DNA from: UBA2336 sp036787955
GTDB taxonomy: Bacteria; Bacteroidota; Bacteroidia; Cytophagales; Cyclobacteriaceae
Assembly: GCA_036787955.1 (NCBI GenBank)
Contig: DAIQOI010000004.1
Span: 124,001-188,000 of the forward strand
DNA: 64,000 bases
Reading direction: 5' to 3'
In this document: one piece after another, positions 25,677 to 34,833 of the stretch
Position numbering within the stretch: position 1 is the stretch's first letter
Layout of the letters: every line of letters begins with the position of its first letter
Position numbers and translations under genes: made by a program
The notes under the pieces: generated by a model
What the model was told of the DNA's origin: nothing
What the model saw: only the letters and a program-made list of their open reading frames with translations
The model's database searches: none

Positions 25677-27257
25677 TTACTCCACTCCCGGCTGTTTCAG
25701 CACAAAACCTGTTTTAGCTTTTTCATCAGCTACTATCCTGCGTACATCGGCCAGCAGTTTCTTCGCATCATAAATGATGCCGTCTTTAATGGTGTATTTA
25801 ACTCCGCCCACACGTGCAACTTTGTTGTCGGGCGAGAGTTTAATGGTCCCTGTTCCATAAAGTACCTGCAGGTTTTCGAGCGGATTCTGATCGACAATGA
25901 CAAAGTCGGCCAGCTTTCCAACCTCCACTGACCCGAGATCTTTTTCAACACCAAGGGCCTGTGCACCATACAAGGTTGCCGAACGGATTACTTCCAGCGG
26001 ATGGAAGCCCGCTTCGCGGAGTAGTTCCAGTTCGCGGATGTAGGCAAAGCCATATAACTGAAAGATGAAGCCGGAATCGGAGCCCGTTGTAACCCGCCCG
26101 CCACGGTTTTTGTATTCATTCACAAAGGTCATCCACAGGCGGTAATTTTCGCGCCAGGCCACTTCCTGTTCGGTACCCCATGCAAACCAGTAAGACCCAT
26201 GTGCCCTGCGGTTGGGCTGGAAGAAAGCCCACAGCTGCGGCAGTGTATAGTCTTCGTGCCATTCGGCCCGGCGGGCACGGTGCAGGTCGCGGCTGGCCTC
26301 ATAAATATTAAAAGTCGGATCGATGGTGAAGTCCAGCTTCAGCAACTCGTTCATCACATTATTCCAGTGTTCAGAGTAAGGAGGAGCGGCCTGCTTCCAA
26401 AGTTTACCGGCATTTTCAAACCGGTGTTGTTCATTTTGGTAGTTGTAATCCAGCGGATAATCCTGCACCGTGCGGTCGGTAAAGAGCGCCTCCGGCAGTC
26501 CATACCAGTGCTCCATGCTGGTTAAGCCGGCACGGGCCGATTTTAGCACATTCCAGCGGGCCACATCCATCTGTGCGTGGTGGCAGGCTGAGCGCAGCCC
26601 GAGTTTTTTGTTTTCTTCGAGGGCTGCCTGCATGATTTCCGGGGCAGCGCCAAAAAACTTTATGCCGTCAGCTCCTTTGGCTTTATTGGCGCGCACCCAC
26701 TCACGGGCCATTTCGGGCGTGCTGATAGGCCGGTCGCTGCCCTGGCCAAACACCGTATAGGCAAAAATCCGCGGAGCGGTAATCAGGTTTCGGGCGCTTT
26801 TGTTTTTCTGATCCAGCACCCAGTCAAGGCCGTTGCCGCAGGCGGGGTCGCGCACGGTAGTGATGCCATGGGCCATCCACAGTTTAAACACATATTCGGC
26901 AAAGGGTGCCTGGCTGCCACCAATATGGCCGTGCATGTCGATAAAGCCGGGAAGCAGATACATGCCTTCGGCATTGAGTTCTTTACCATTTGGCTCAAGC
27001 TTAGGTCTCCTGTCCTGCGCAATGGGCACACCCGGAAAGCCAACGACTGCTATGCGCTCGATCCGATTCTGGCGCACCACGATATCCACCGGCCCGATGG
27101 GCGGTGCTCCGGTTCCGTCAATAAGGGTAACACCACGGATAATAAGCTGCGGAAAAGGACCCTCACCTTCTTTAACTTCAGGTGCTTTGGCTACGGGGCT
27201 TTGCGCAAGGGTAACGGCAAAGGACGCCACTGCCAGGTAGGAGATAACATATTTCAT
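25677..27257 (-). CDS. Secreted amidohydrolase-family protein
   Basis: A 526-residue metal-dependent hydrolase of the imidazolonepropionase/dipeptidase-like amidohydrolase group. A signal peptide (cleavage near TLAQS) exports it. Metal ligands of the TIM barrel are visible: HGHIGG (first His-x-His), HHAQ (mid-barrel His), MEHWYG and TGSDSG, whose Asp is the usual catalytic base. The C-terminal LGSVEVGKLADFVIVDQNPL is the standard composite beta domain. Substrate is unknown; relatives act on dipeptides, cyclic amides or lactones. It ends near the repeat block and has no obvious operon partner. Confidence 0.88.
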   Translation of the reverse strand: MKYVISYLAVASFAVTLAQSPVAKAPEVKEGEGPFPQLIIRGVTLIDGTGAPPIGPVDIVVRQNRIERIAVVGFPGVPIAQDRRPKLEPNGKELNAEGMYLLPGFIDMHGHIGGSQAPFAEYVFKLWMAHGITTVRDPACGNGLDWVLDQKNKSARNLITAPRIFAYTVFGQGSDRPISTPEMAREWVRANKAKGADGIKFFGAAPEIMQAALEENKKLGLRSACHHAQMDVARWNVLKSARAGLTSMEHWYGLPEALFTDRTVQDYPLDYNYQNEQHRFENAGKLWKQAAPPYSEHWNNVMNELLKLDFTIDPTFNIYEASRDLHRARRAEWHEDYTLPQLWAFFQPNRRAHGSYWFAWGTEQEVAWRENYRLWMTFVNEYKNRGGRVTTGSDSGFIFQLYGFAYIRELELLREAGFHPLEVIRSATLYGAQALGVEKDLGSVEVGKLADFVIVDQNPLENLQVLYGTGTIKLSPDNKVARVGGVKYTIKDGIIYDAKKLLADVRRIVADEKAKTGFVLKQPGVE

Positions 27258-27306
27258 GGCCGCATTGATTTGGCAGAAATGTAATTATTCGGGCAAAAAA
27301 CAAAAA

Positions 27307-27495
27307 TCAATCTTGTGTCCGCGGTCGGGCCTGCGCCGGTAAAGTGACGACAAACAGGCTGAATCCTATGGTTTTTTCCGGTTTGTATTCCTCACCGGTC
27401 GGATAAAGCCAGTTGGAGCGAAGGTGTTGCAACCGCAGAGATCTTCCGGTTGTGGTGCCTGAAAAAATTCGCGACAAGGGCCGATGTAAAGGCAG
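27307..27495 (-). pseudogene. Possible C-terminal remnant of an unknown gene
   Basis: In the 258-base gap below the helicase one minus-strand frame stays open for 62 codons, ending at TGA (27309-27307), and its composition looks protein-like: SGTTTGRSLRLQ, then NWLYPTGEEYKPEKTIGFSL. It begins directly after a stop (27498-27496) with no ATG or GTG near its start, so it is more likely a leftover 3' end than a working gene. I do not recognise a family. Confidence 0.35.
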
Positions 27496-27515
27496 TCATG
27501 GAAATTTAGCCGGGG

Positions 27516-30500
27516 TTATCCGGTTGCCTGAAGGTGGTGTAAAAATTTTTTGATGGTGAGCAGGGACTGTTCGCGATCGGCCCACCAGTTCCGGCTGTGC
27601 AGGCTGATGCAGGGCCATTCTTTTTTCTGAAATAACTCCGGCAGGTAAACCCATGAACTTTTTACCGGGTGGTGCATGAAAAATGCATCATCTGTCTGAA
27701 TAATACCCATGTACCCATCGGGACCGATGGCAATCAAATCGGCAAACGGAAACGGGGTAGCACGCAGTGATGCTTGTGGCAGGGAAGCATCTGACTGGTT
27801 TTTAATGGCATGGGCAAGGCCTGTAAGATTTTTTTCCGGTTGCATCTGCAGGGTGTCCAGCCGGCTTTTGTGCGCGTAAACTTCGCGCACATATTCCAGG
27901 TATTGGCGCAGTAATTTGGGTCCGTTACTTTTTATTCCCGCCACATCAAGTTCTTCCGGCCACAGGCTGGCAACCACAATAACCTGTTGACGTGCCCGGG
28001 TGACAGCCACATTCAAACGATTTTCACCGCCTGGCATGTTCAGGCTGCCAAACTGCAGCTTAACTTTGCCGTGTTTGTTCGGTGCATAGCCTATGGAAAA
28101 GATAATGATATCCCGTTCATCACCCTGAATGTTCTCAATATTTTTAACGAAAAGCCTGGCTGACAAATTAATACCCTGTTCGGTTAATTTATCCAGAATA
28201 AGTTCCTGTTGGGGTGCGTTGAAGGTTACAACACCCAGACTTGAATCTGGTTGTTGGGTGCTCAACTCTGCTACCAACCTCACCACTTCGTTTGCCTCTT
28301 CTTCGTTGGTCTGATCGACCCACGTACCCTGTATTTTGCGATACACCAATGCAGGTTTATGATTTGTAAAAACCTGGCGGTGGGGCAGCATGGCAAGTTT
28401 GTTGTTATAAAAATGTTGGTTCGAAAATGCGATGAGTTCAGGGTGCTGACTCCGGTAATGCCCATGCAGATGAGCAACCGGCAGGTAACGCATGGCAAGG
28501 CTCAGCAGCGATTCAGCCTCAAGATCGGGCTCCTCTTCTTCTTCTCCCGAGAAGCGTACCTGGTACAGGTCGAAGGGCCTTAGCTGCTTCGGATCACCGG
28601 CTATGAGCACCTGTTTTCCGCGATAAACGGCCGGCAGGCCGTATTCCGGAAAACACTGCGATGCTTCATCGAAGACCACCACATCAAACAACTGCTCAAG
28701 CGGAAACACAGCCGACACGGTTTCAGGCGATGCCATCCAGCAGGGAACGAGCTGAAAAAGTTCTCCGGAAAAAGTGGCTATCAATTTACGCAGCGGCCAT
28801 CTTCTCCGCTTTTTGCCAACCTGGTGATACAGATCGCGGTAAGTAACCCGGTTTTGCAGTCGGTTATATTCAAGATTTTCGTAGGTGCGTTCGCGCGCAC
28901 GCATCAGGACTATATCCAGTGCACACTTTTGTTTTTCTGCCACTGCCTGCCGCAAAGCATCCTGCAAATGTTCCAGATCGAACGTAGAAGGCAACCGCAG
29001 AACAGGATATTTTAATTCGAGATAATCAATCCAGGCCAGCCGTAAACTGTTCTGAAAAACTCTTTCAAACCGGTTTTCGTCCCACACCTGCAGGTATTCG
29101 AACAACCGATTGATAACGGCCTTTTCATATTCTTTCAGATTTTCCTTCAGGGTATCGAATGCACACAGGTTGTCAAAATCAAGCCTGAGTTGCTGAACCC
29201 ACTGTATCCATAATCCGGGCGACTGACTTAGCGAGGCGATCTGCTGAACAGAAAGATACCGAAGCCAGGTTTCTTTTTTTTGCTGAAACCTTTCGAGCTC
29301 ATCCATGATTTGCCACAGCAGCCGGATAAAATTCTCGCGCGAATATTTCGTCACGTCAATGTGGCTCAGTTCGCGCAAAGAACTGAACAGCAGCTTGGCA
29401 CGCACAGCCTGTTCCTGTTTTTCAAACCATTTCTTCCAGGTGCGCCTGTTGTAAGTGTCGGGTATATGAATCAGCCATTTTTTCTGACGAAGCGCCGTGA
29501 TGTGATGCATCAGGTTAAGGCGGTTATCTATCTGCTGCTCCAGCTGGTAAAGGCCCTTCTTGGAGTAAGGCAGGTTGTTGGCAACCAGCACCCTTTTGAG
29601 AAAAAATTTATGTTCGCTGAATAATTCCCACCTGATTAGCCGGATAAAATTTTTCCTGGCTCTCAGCCGCTCCTGCAAAGCCACCTGGCATGTTCCCATC
29701 TGCTCATCCCGTAAAGTTGCCTCAACACCCGGAAAGTCGAAGCAGTTCATGCATACACGCTGCATATTCTGAAGCCAGAGCAGGCTGGTTTCATCATCTT
29801 TTTCAGCAACCATCTGCTGAAAGTAAAGGTACACCGTTTCATCGGCCAGCATCCCTGCCAGTTGATGAACCTCATCCTTTTGCGACCATAGTTTTTCCAG
29901 CTCGTTGAAGTAAAGCATGGACCCGGTTTGCTCAGCCAACTGCGCAGTAAGTTGCTGAAGGGCTTCCCGCGCCTGCACAATGATTTCCTCCATTTCTTGC
30001 CGGGCCGAGGCAGGCAAGCGGGCAAACGATTTACGTTGCAATAATGGATAGTCCGGCTGCTCAAAAAGGCTGGCATACCGAACGTACCGGCGCATGCGCG
30101 AAAGAAAGTCGGATAAATGTGAAAAATGAAAATAATGGTATTCCTGCCGAAGCGGAATATGTGGATCATCCGGGCTGGAAGTGAGGTACAACTCTTTTGC
30201 GCTCAGGCCGCAGGCACTATTGTCCAGCAACGCCCTCTTGTATTCTTCACCCTTTTCTGTAAGCCGATCAATCGTCCGGCTCAGTTGTACGTAATGACGT
30301 TCCGCGTGAACCACATCGGCCGAGTTATTTTTTATCCGGTAGTCGTCCAGTCGTTCAATATGGGTGGCCAGCCGCGCGTACAAATCGCCCAGGTCATGCC
30401 GGAAATCATGAATGCGTGCCACAAAATCGGCCAGTCCGGCCTGTTGCAAGCGGTCATATACCACATCCAGGGCAACACGTTTTTGCGACACAACCAGCAC

Positions 30501-31496
30501 GCGCCTGCCTGTGGCCAGTGCATCGGCTATAAGGTTGGTGATGAGCTGGGACTTGCCGGTGCCCGGCGGACCGTGCACCACAAGCGATTTTCCTGCCTTG
30601 CATTGTACAAGTGCCTGTTCCTGCCAGCAATCGATGGAAAAAGGTGTAAAAATTTTTTCTTCCTTCACCTGAAATTCCGATGCTTGCGGACGATGCTTGA
30701 AAAAATCTTCCACCTGCTGAATTTTTCCTTCGGCAATGATGCGATGGTAATCGGGCATGAGTTGCGAATCGGCCTGGGGGAAGATGCCCAATACACCCTG
30801 ATGGAAAATTTTCAGTTGCCCTTCCTGGAATAATTGGTCAAATTCCTTTCTGGAAAAAGACTGAAACGGCTCCAACCTGTCGGAATAAATATCGGGCGTA
30901 AAGCGTATCTCAAGTTTATCTTTCAGCAACTGATACAACTGTGTTCGGAAAACAGTAGTGTCGGTAGCGGGATCATCGAATACATAATCAATCAGTTCCT
31001 CATCGGGCAGTATCTGCTGGTAATGATAGTAAGCGAGCAAAAAGTTTCGGTTCATAAAGATACCTTCCTTGCTGCGCGGATAAAGTTTCCAATACCTTCT
31101 ATCATGCTCCAGCCGCACCGGAAAGAAAAGCAAGGGTGCACTTACCGGAGTGCCATCTGCAAATTTGCCGCGCACCATGGGCCAGCCAATGTGCAAGTCC
31201 ATTGTGCCGCGCTCTTCGGTAAGAAAGTTTGCAGCACGCAACAGCTTTTTCAACCGTACCCCCAGCCTGTTCACATCGGGAATACGGCTGTTGGTTAGTT
31301 CGCATAATTTTATTCCTCTGTTGTTCAGCAACGCCTCGATAAGCAGCAAGGCATGCCGGATTTCGTAGCCCTGTAGTTCACTTACATCAAGAAATTCATC
31401 GCCTGTAAGCCGGAACAATCGCAGCGATCGGCTGCTGCCGCTTAATCTGGACAATCTTCGCTGAAAGGATTGCAGTATGTGTGTTGTATTATTCAA
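27516..31496 (-). CDS. Large SF1 helicase (Dna2/NAM7-type), DUF4011-like N-terminus
   Basis: A 1,326-residue superfamily 1 ATP-dependent helicase. Walker A is GPPGTGKS at 309-316, Walker B VVFDEASQ at 940-947, motif III GDPKQLRP at 967-974 and motif VI VAVTRARQQ at 1163-1171. About 620 residues, mostly coiled and helical, separate motifs I and II, an arrangement seen in DUF4011/AAA_11-AAA_12 helicases. Residues 1250-1320 end with PDGYMGIIQTDD and a W-x5-S-x2-WW pattern reminiscent of a degenerate Vsr/MTES_1575-type nuclease fold, but I see no clear D-ExK set. Relatives occur in DNA repair and anti-phage loci. Its start overlaps the HHH gene stop by 8 bases. Confidence 0.85.
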   Translation of the reverse strand: MNNTTHILQSFQRRLSRLSGSSRSLRLFRLTGDEFLDVSELQGYEIRHALLLIEALLNNRGIKLCELTNSRIPDVNRLGVRLKKLLRAANFLTEERGTMDLHIGWPMVRGKFADGTPVSAPLLFFPVRLEHDRRYWKLYPRSKEGIFMNRNFLLAYYHYQQILPDEELIDYVFDDPATDTTVFRTQLYQLLKDKLEIRFTPDIYSDRLEPFQSFSRKEFDQLFQEGQLKIFHQGVLGIFPQADSQLMPDYHRIIAEGKIQQVEDFFKHRPQASEFQVKEEKIFTPFSIDCWQEQALVQCKAGKSLVVHGPPGTGKSQLITNLIADALATGRRVLVVSQKRVALDVVYDRLQQAGLADFVARIHDFRHDLGDLYARLATHIERLDDYRIKNNSADVVHAERHYVQLSRTIDRLTEKGEEYKRALLDNSACGLSAKELYLTSSPDDPHIPLRQEYHYFHFSHLSDFLSRMRRYVRYASLFEQPDYPLLQRKSFARLPASARQEMEEIIVQAREALQQLTAQLAEQTGSMLYFNELEKLWSQKDEVHQLAGMLADETVYLYFQQMVAEKDDETSLLWLQNMQRVCMNCFDFPGVEATLRDEQMGTCQVALQERLRARKNFIRLIRWELFSEHKFFLKRVLVANNLPYSKKGLYQLEQQIDNRLNLMHHITALRQKKWLIHIPDTYNRRTWKKWFEKQEQAVRAKLLFSSLRELSHIDVTKYSRENFIRLLWQIMDELERFQQKKETWLRYLSVQQIASLSQSPGLWIQWVQQLRLDFDNLCAFDTLKENLKEYEKAVINRLFEYLQVWDENRFERVFQNSLRLAWIDYLELKYPVLRLPSTFDLEHLQDALRQAVAEKQKCALDIVLMRARERTYENLEYNRLQNRVTYRDLYHQVGKKRRRWPLRKLIATFSGELFQLVPCWMASPETVSAVFPLEQLFDVVVFDEASQCFPEYGLPAVYRGKQVLIAGDPKQLRPFDLYQVRFSGEEEEEPDLEAESLLSLAMRYLPVAHLHGHYRSQHPELIAFSNQHFYNNKLAMLPHRQVFTNHKPALVYRKIQGTWVDQTNEEEANEVVRLVAELSTQQPDSSLGVVTFNAPQQELILDKLTEQGINLSARLFVKNIENIQGDERDIIIFSIGYAPNKHGKVKLQFGSLNMPGGENRLNVAVTRARQQVIVVASLWPEELDVAGIKSNGPKLLRQYLEYVREVYAHKSRLDTLQMQPEKNLTGLAHAIKNQSDASLPQASLRATPFPFADLIAIGPDGYMGIIQTDDAFFMHHPVKSSWVYLPELFQKKEWPCISLHSRNWWADREQSLLTIKKFLHHLQATG

Positions 31497-32358
31497 CCGA
31501 TAAATAGGGTTTTACAGATTCGAAGTCCTTTTCTGCAATCGCGATAATTTTCCGGATATCATCTACCGTGCTGTAATGGCCATGTTGCCACCGGTAGTTA
31601 ACGATTGCCCGTGCCATGAAGCGCGAAATGAGCGGATGGGCCGCCAGCTCCTGTTCCGTGGCATGGTTGATATTGATTTTGCGTGGTGCAAAGTTTCCAT
31701 CGATATAAAATCTGTTCTGCAAAGTAGCAATGGTGGGTGTATCCAGCCCGTAAACGCTGTACAACTGTTGCCAGGCAACGAACCCACCCAGCGCCTCACG
31801 GTATTTCACAATGCGCCGGGCCAGCACCGGGCCGATGCCATATACCATCACAAGTTGTACTGAGTCGGCAAAATTTAAATCCAACTTTACTTTCGGTTCC
31901 TTTCCCGTTGCGATGACGGAAGAAAGGTGTTTGGGTTTGTCGGGAAGGTCGAGGTGCACAGCCACCCTATTGTACAATGCCGAATCAAAACCATATATTC
32001 TCAGCAGATCTGATTTATATAAGAATTTACCTCCCTTTTTCCGGTAGGCCAGGATGCGGGCAGCTATCTTATGAGGAACACCAAGACTCAGCCAGTCGTC
32101 ATAAGCAGCATAATTAGGATTTAGATTGTGCGGTTTTATCGCTGAGATCTTTTTCGGTGATCCGTGCAGGCTGTCGGGCAACGGGGCAACCCGGGCCTGA
32201 GTTTCGGGCACGATGATTTCGGGAGGCTGATCGGGTGGAAGCAGAAAATTGCGGTACAAGGGCTCGGAAAATATCACCAGCAAAAGCAGGATCAACAAAA
32301 CAGCAAAACCGTTGGTTTGAGAGCGGGTAAAGCCGAGCAAACTGCGCAACCACTGCAT
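31489..32358 (-). CDS. Membrane-anchored helix-hairpin-helix (ComEA-like) protein
   Basis: 289 residues with an N-terminal membrane segment (about 18-34, after TRSQTNG) and several helix-hairpin-helix units: DWLSLGVPHKIAARILAYRK (first), LVMVYGIGPVLARRIVKYRE (second), and later ones with INHATEQELAAHPLISRFMA. HHH repeats bind DNA backbone non-specifically, and ComEA-type anchored versions receive DNA in natural competence. No other competence gene is in the window, so a role in DNA uptake is a guess. It overlaps the helicase start by 8 bases, so the two are translationally coupled. Confidence 0.85.
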   Translation of the reverse strand: MQWLRSLLGFTRSQTNGFAVLLILLLLVIFSEPLYRNFLLPPDQPPEIIVPETQARVAPLPDSLHGSPKKISAIKPHNLNPNYAAYDDWLSLGVPHKIAARILAYRKKGGKFLYKSDLLRIYGFDSALYNRVAVHLDLPDKPKHLSSVIATGKEPKVKLDLNFADSVQLVMVYGIGPVLARRIVKYREALGGFVAWQQLYSVYGLDTPTIATLQNRFYIDGNFAPRKININHATEQELAAHPLISRFMARAIVNYRWQHGHYSTVDDIRKIIAIAEKDFESVKPYLSVE

Positions 32359-32446
32359 AAATTACCGTAAGCGAACAAGTATATAAAATTTGAAGCAGGA
32401 ATACCATATCCAAAAAGTTCGGTATTCGTATATTTCGGTTTGTTGC

Positions 32447-32941
32447 ATGGCAAAGCCTGAACAGGAGAAGCATTTCATTGAGCTGATAAACCAGCACCAG
32501 GGGCTTATTCACAAGGTGTGCATCATGTATGCAAACGACCGCGAAGCCCGGGAGGATTTATTTCAGGAGATCGTACTGCAACTGTGGAAATCTTTTCCCA
32601 CTTTCCGGGGCGATGCAAAGATTACCACGTGGATGTACCGCATAGCGCTGAATACAGCCATATCCGGTTTGCGCAAGCAAAACCGAAGCATCCAGACACA
32701 GGATTTAAGCGACTACCACCTGAACCTGTCGGAGCCGGAACCCGACAACCGCGAGGAGGATTTCGAACGCTTGCAATGGGCTATCAGGCAGTTGCCGGAA
32801 ATTGAACGGGCCATGATTATGATGGCACTGGATGAAGTTCCTTATGAAGAAATAGCCGAGACCATTGGCATTACCCAAAACAACGTGCGGGTACGCATGA
32901 ACCGCATCCGCGAGAAACTCAGAAAAATACTGAAGGCATGA
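32447..32941 (+). CDS. ECF-type RNA polymerase sigma factor
   Basis: A 164-residue group 4 sigma factor. Region 2 carries DLFQEIVLQLWKSFPTFRG and the TWMYRIALNTAI segment; region 4 carries ERAMIMMALDEVPYEEIAETIGITQNNVRVRMNR, the helix-turn-helix that contacts the -35. I start at MAKPEQEKHF because the upstream extension (to 32390) is unlike sigma N-termini. It is divergent from the HHH gene and followed after 3 bases by a membrane-protein gene, the usual place for an anti-sigma factor. Confidence 0.93.
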   Translation: MAKPEQEKHFIELINQHQGLIHKVCIMYANDREAREDLFQEIVLQLWKSFPTFRGDAKITTWMYRIALNTAISGLRKQNRSIQTQDLSDYHLNLSEPEPDNREEDFERLQWAIRQLPEIERAMIMMALDEVPYEEIAETIGITQNNVRVRMNRIREKLRKILKA

Positions 32942-32944
32942 ACT

Positions 32945-33556
32945 ATGGACGAACTGGATAAACTAAAAGCAATATGGCAGAACGCCACCGGCTATACCGG
33001 AAAGGAAAAAGAAGAAATTGCGCGCATGCTGCAGGGTGAAAGCGCTTCGATTGTATCGCGCCTGAAACGCAATGTGTGGTTCGAACTGCTGTTTACCATC
33101 CTTACCGGCCTGGCACTCATTTACATTAGCATCACCTCCAACAACAACCGCCTTTCGCTGATGATTGCAATGCTGATGGTTGTTTACCTCATCTACCTGC
33201 TGTATTACATCCGCAAACTACGCCTGCTGAACCGCTTCAGCATGACAGAAGGAAATATCAAAAGCAACCTTCAACACCTTACGGGTGCACTCCGGGGCTA
33301 CCTGAATTTTTACAAACTGAGTTACATCATTCTATATCCATTGTTTTTTGTGGCAGGCTTGTGGATTGCCGCCCGCGATGTGGGTGTTGACGAATTTCTG
33401 AAACGCTTTTCGGACACAGCCTACCTGCTGCGCTTTCTGTTGCTCACCGCTTTGCTCATGAGCGGAGTATATACCTTTACAAACTGGTACCTGAAAAAAC
33501 TTTACGGCAATCATTTGAAACGGCTTCAGGGAATACTGAAGGAATTCGATGAGTAA
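32945..33556 (+). CDS. Four-helix membrane protein, probable partner of the sigma factor
   Basis: 203 residues with a soluble N-terminal part (about 1-40, with WQNATGYTGKEKEEI), then paired transmembrane segments at about 45-65 and 68-88 and two more at about 118-138 and 155-178. It has no recognisable zinc anti-sigma (HxxxCxxC) motif. Position directly behind an ECF sigma gene, 3 bases apart, suggests it binds and holds that sigma at the membrane, but this is inferred from context only. It converges on the GCS2 gene with 5 bases between the stops. Confidence 0.75.
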   Translation: MDELDKLKAIWQNATGYTGKEKEEIARMLQGESASIVSRLKRNVWFELLFTILTGLALIYISITSNNNRLSLMIAMLMVVYLIYLLYYIRKLRLLNRFSMTEGNIKSNLQHLTGALRGYLNFYKLSYIILYPLFFVAGLWIAARDVGVDEFLKRFSDTAYLLRFLLLTALLMSGVYTFTNWYLKKLYGNHLKRLQGILKEFDE

Positions 33557-33561
33557 GTACC

Positions 33562-34833
33562 TTACGGGATAAACATACGGTTCTGGTTCAGGCAATCGGC
33601 CAGCATCCGGTAAACAACCTGCCATTTTCCGTGTTGTTGCAGTGAATGCAAAATGCGGGATGCCAATGTGCCCTCATCCAGGATGATGTTCAGTTCACGT
33701 TCGTGGGTAGTTACAGCCTGAACCCCCCTATCTTTAAGGTAGTTAAAAATTTTTTTCCACAGCATACCGGCTGTTAGTTGTTCGGAATCAAAGCCAAACA
33801 AGGCAGCATAAATTTCGGGCAGCCGGGCATGCTCTGCCTCTTCAATGGTGCGGTCCAGCACCGATACCAGCACATCTGTTTTGCATTTCATCTGTTCGGC
33901 GGTGGTGCAAAAAAGCCCGCCGGTCAGAGCCTTGATTGTTTCAATCAGCAAAACAAACACGGCCATTTCGGCAACGGGACATTCCTGCGCGTCCATGAGC
34001 CGCAGTTCAATGGTTCCGCGGTCAAAGCGCGGAACGGCACCGCGCGAATTAACCCATATCGGATTAAGCACCCCTTGCGGATCAAAAGGCTTTAAGTCGG
34101 TCTTTATTTTCTCATAGATCGTATTCAGATAAGTTCGTCTTGAAAAAACAGCTTCAGGTATAACACGTCCGGTGATAGAGGGTATTTTCGACTGACTGGT
34201 GCGGTAGTATTTCAGGCGGGTATCTTTAGAACCAGTTGGCTTGCCTTCAATAACAGGGGAGCTGGCACACAGGGCCGGAATGAGCGGCAATATGATGCGC
34301 ACAGCTGCATGTAGTTGCGCGAACTCCTCATCATCGTAAAACGGAAGATTAAGATGTGCGCTTTGTAGATTGGACCAGCCATGACCATGGCAGTTGAAGA
34401 TACGGTTGTACGTTTCATAAATTTCATTGCTCTCGTGGGGCCACAAAAGCGTTTCTTCGGCCGGCCTGAAGGCCGGATGACAACCACCCGGCAGCAACCG
34501 GGCATTCCACTGCTTTAATACAGTGTTTATATAATATACCTCATCGGCCAGTAAATGGCCCACCCTGCTAAGATTGGTAGCGGGCTGCGAAGTTTTCAGC
34601 TCAACCACATGAAGCACCATCTCATTCGACCAGGTAACCGGACCACGAACACAATCTGCCCCGTAATAACCCAGCTCATGTTTCAGTAATTTATCGGCAA
34701 CAGGACGAACCTGCAGCGTATCGCTGTCCACAATCATGTATTCCAGCTCAACACCAAAAGCCTGAAACAAATGATAGCGGTACGGCAACGTGGAATAAGC
34801 CATCTTATCATTTCCGGGTGCAGGTATGTCCAT
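33562..34833 (-). CDS. GCS2-type glutamate-cysteine ligase family protein
   Basis: 423 residues of the glutamate-cysteine ligase superfamily, GCS2 branch. Early FGVELEYMIV is the ATP/Mg-binding signature, followed by the VELKTSQP and GTIELRLMDAQECP motifs that form the active site. GCS2 proteins form gamma-glutamylcysteine or related amide bonds; in Bacteroidota the exact acceptor is often unproved. It abuts the RMD1 gene, whose stop and this ATG are directly adjacent, so the two are transcribed together. An internal Met at residue 11 would give a shorter N-terminus. Confidence 0.85.
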   Translation of the reverse strand: MDIPAPGNDKMAYSTLPYRYHLFQAFGVELEYMIVDSDTLQVRPVADKLLKHELGYYGADCVRGPVTWSNEMVLHVVELKTSQPATNLSRVGHLLADEVYYINTVLKQWNARLLPGGCHPAFRPAEETLLWPHESNEIYETYNRIFNCHGHGWSNLQSAHLNLPFYDDEEFAQLHAAVRIILPLIPALCASSPVIEGKPTGSKDTRLKYYRTSQSKIPSITGRVIPEAVFSRRTYLNTIYEKIKTDLKPFDPQGVLNPIWVNSRGAVPRFDRGTIELRLMDAQECPVAEMAVFVLLIETIKALTGGLFCTTAEQMKCKTDVLVSVLDRTIEEAEHARLPEIYAALFGFDSEQLTAGMLWKKIFNYLKDRGVQAVTTHERELNIILDEGTLASRILHSLQQHGKWQVVYRMLADCLNQNRMFIP

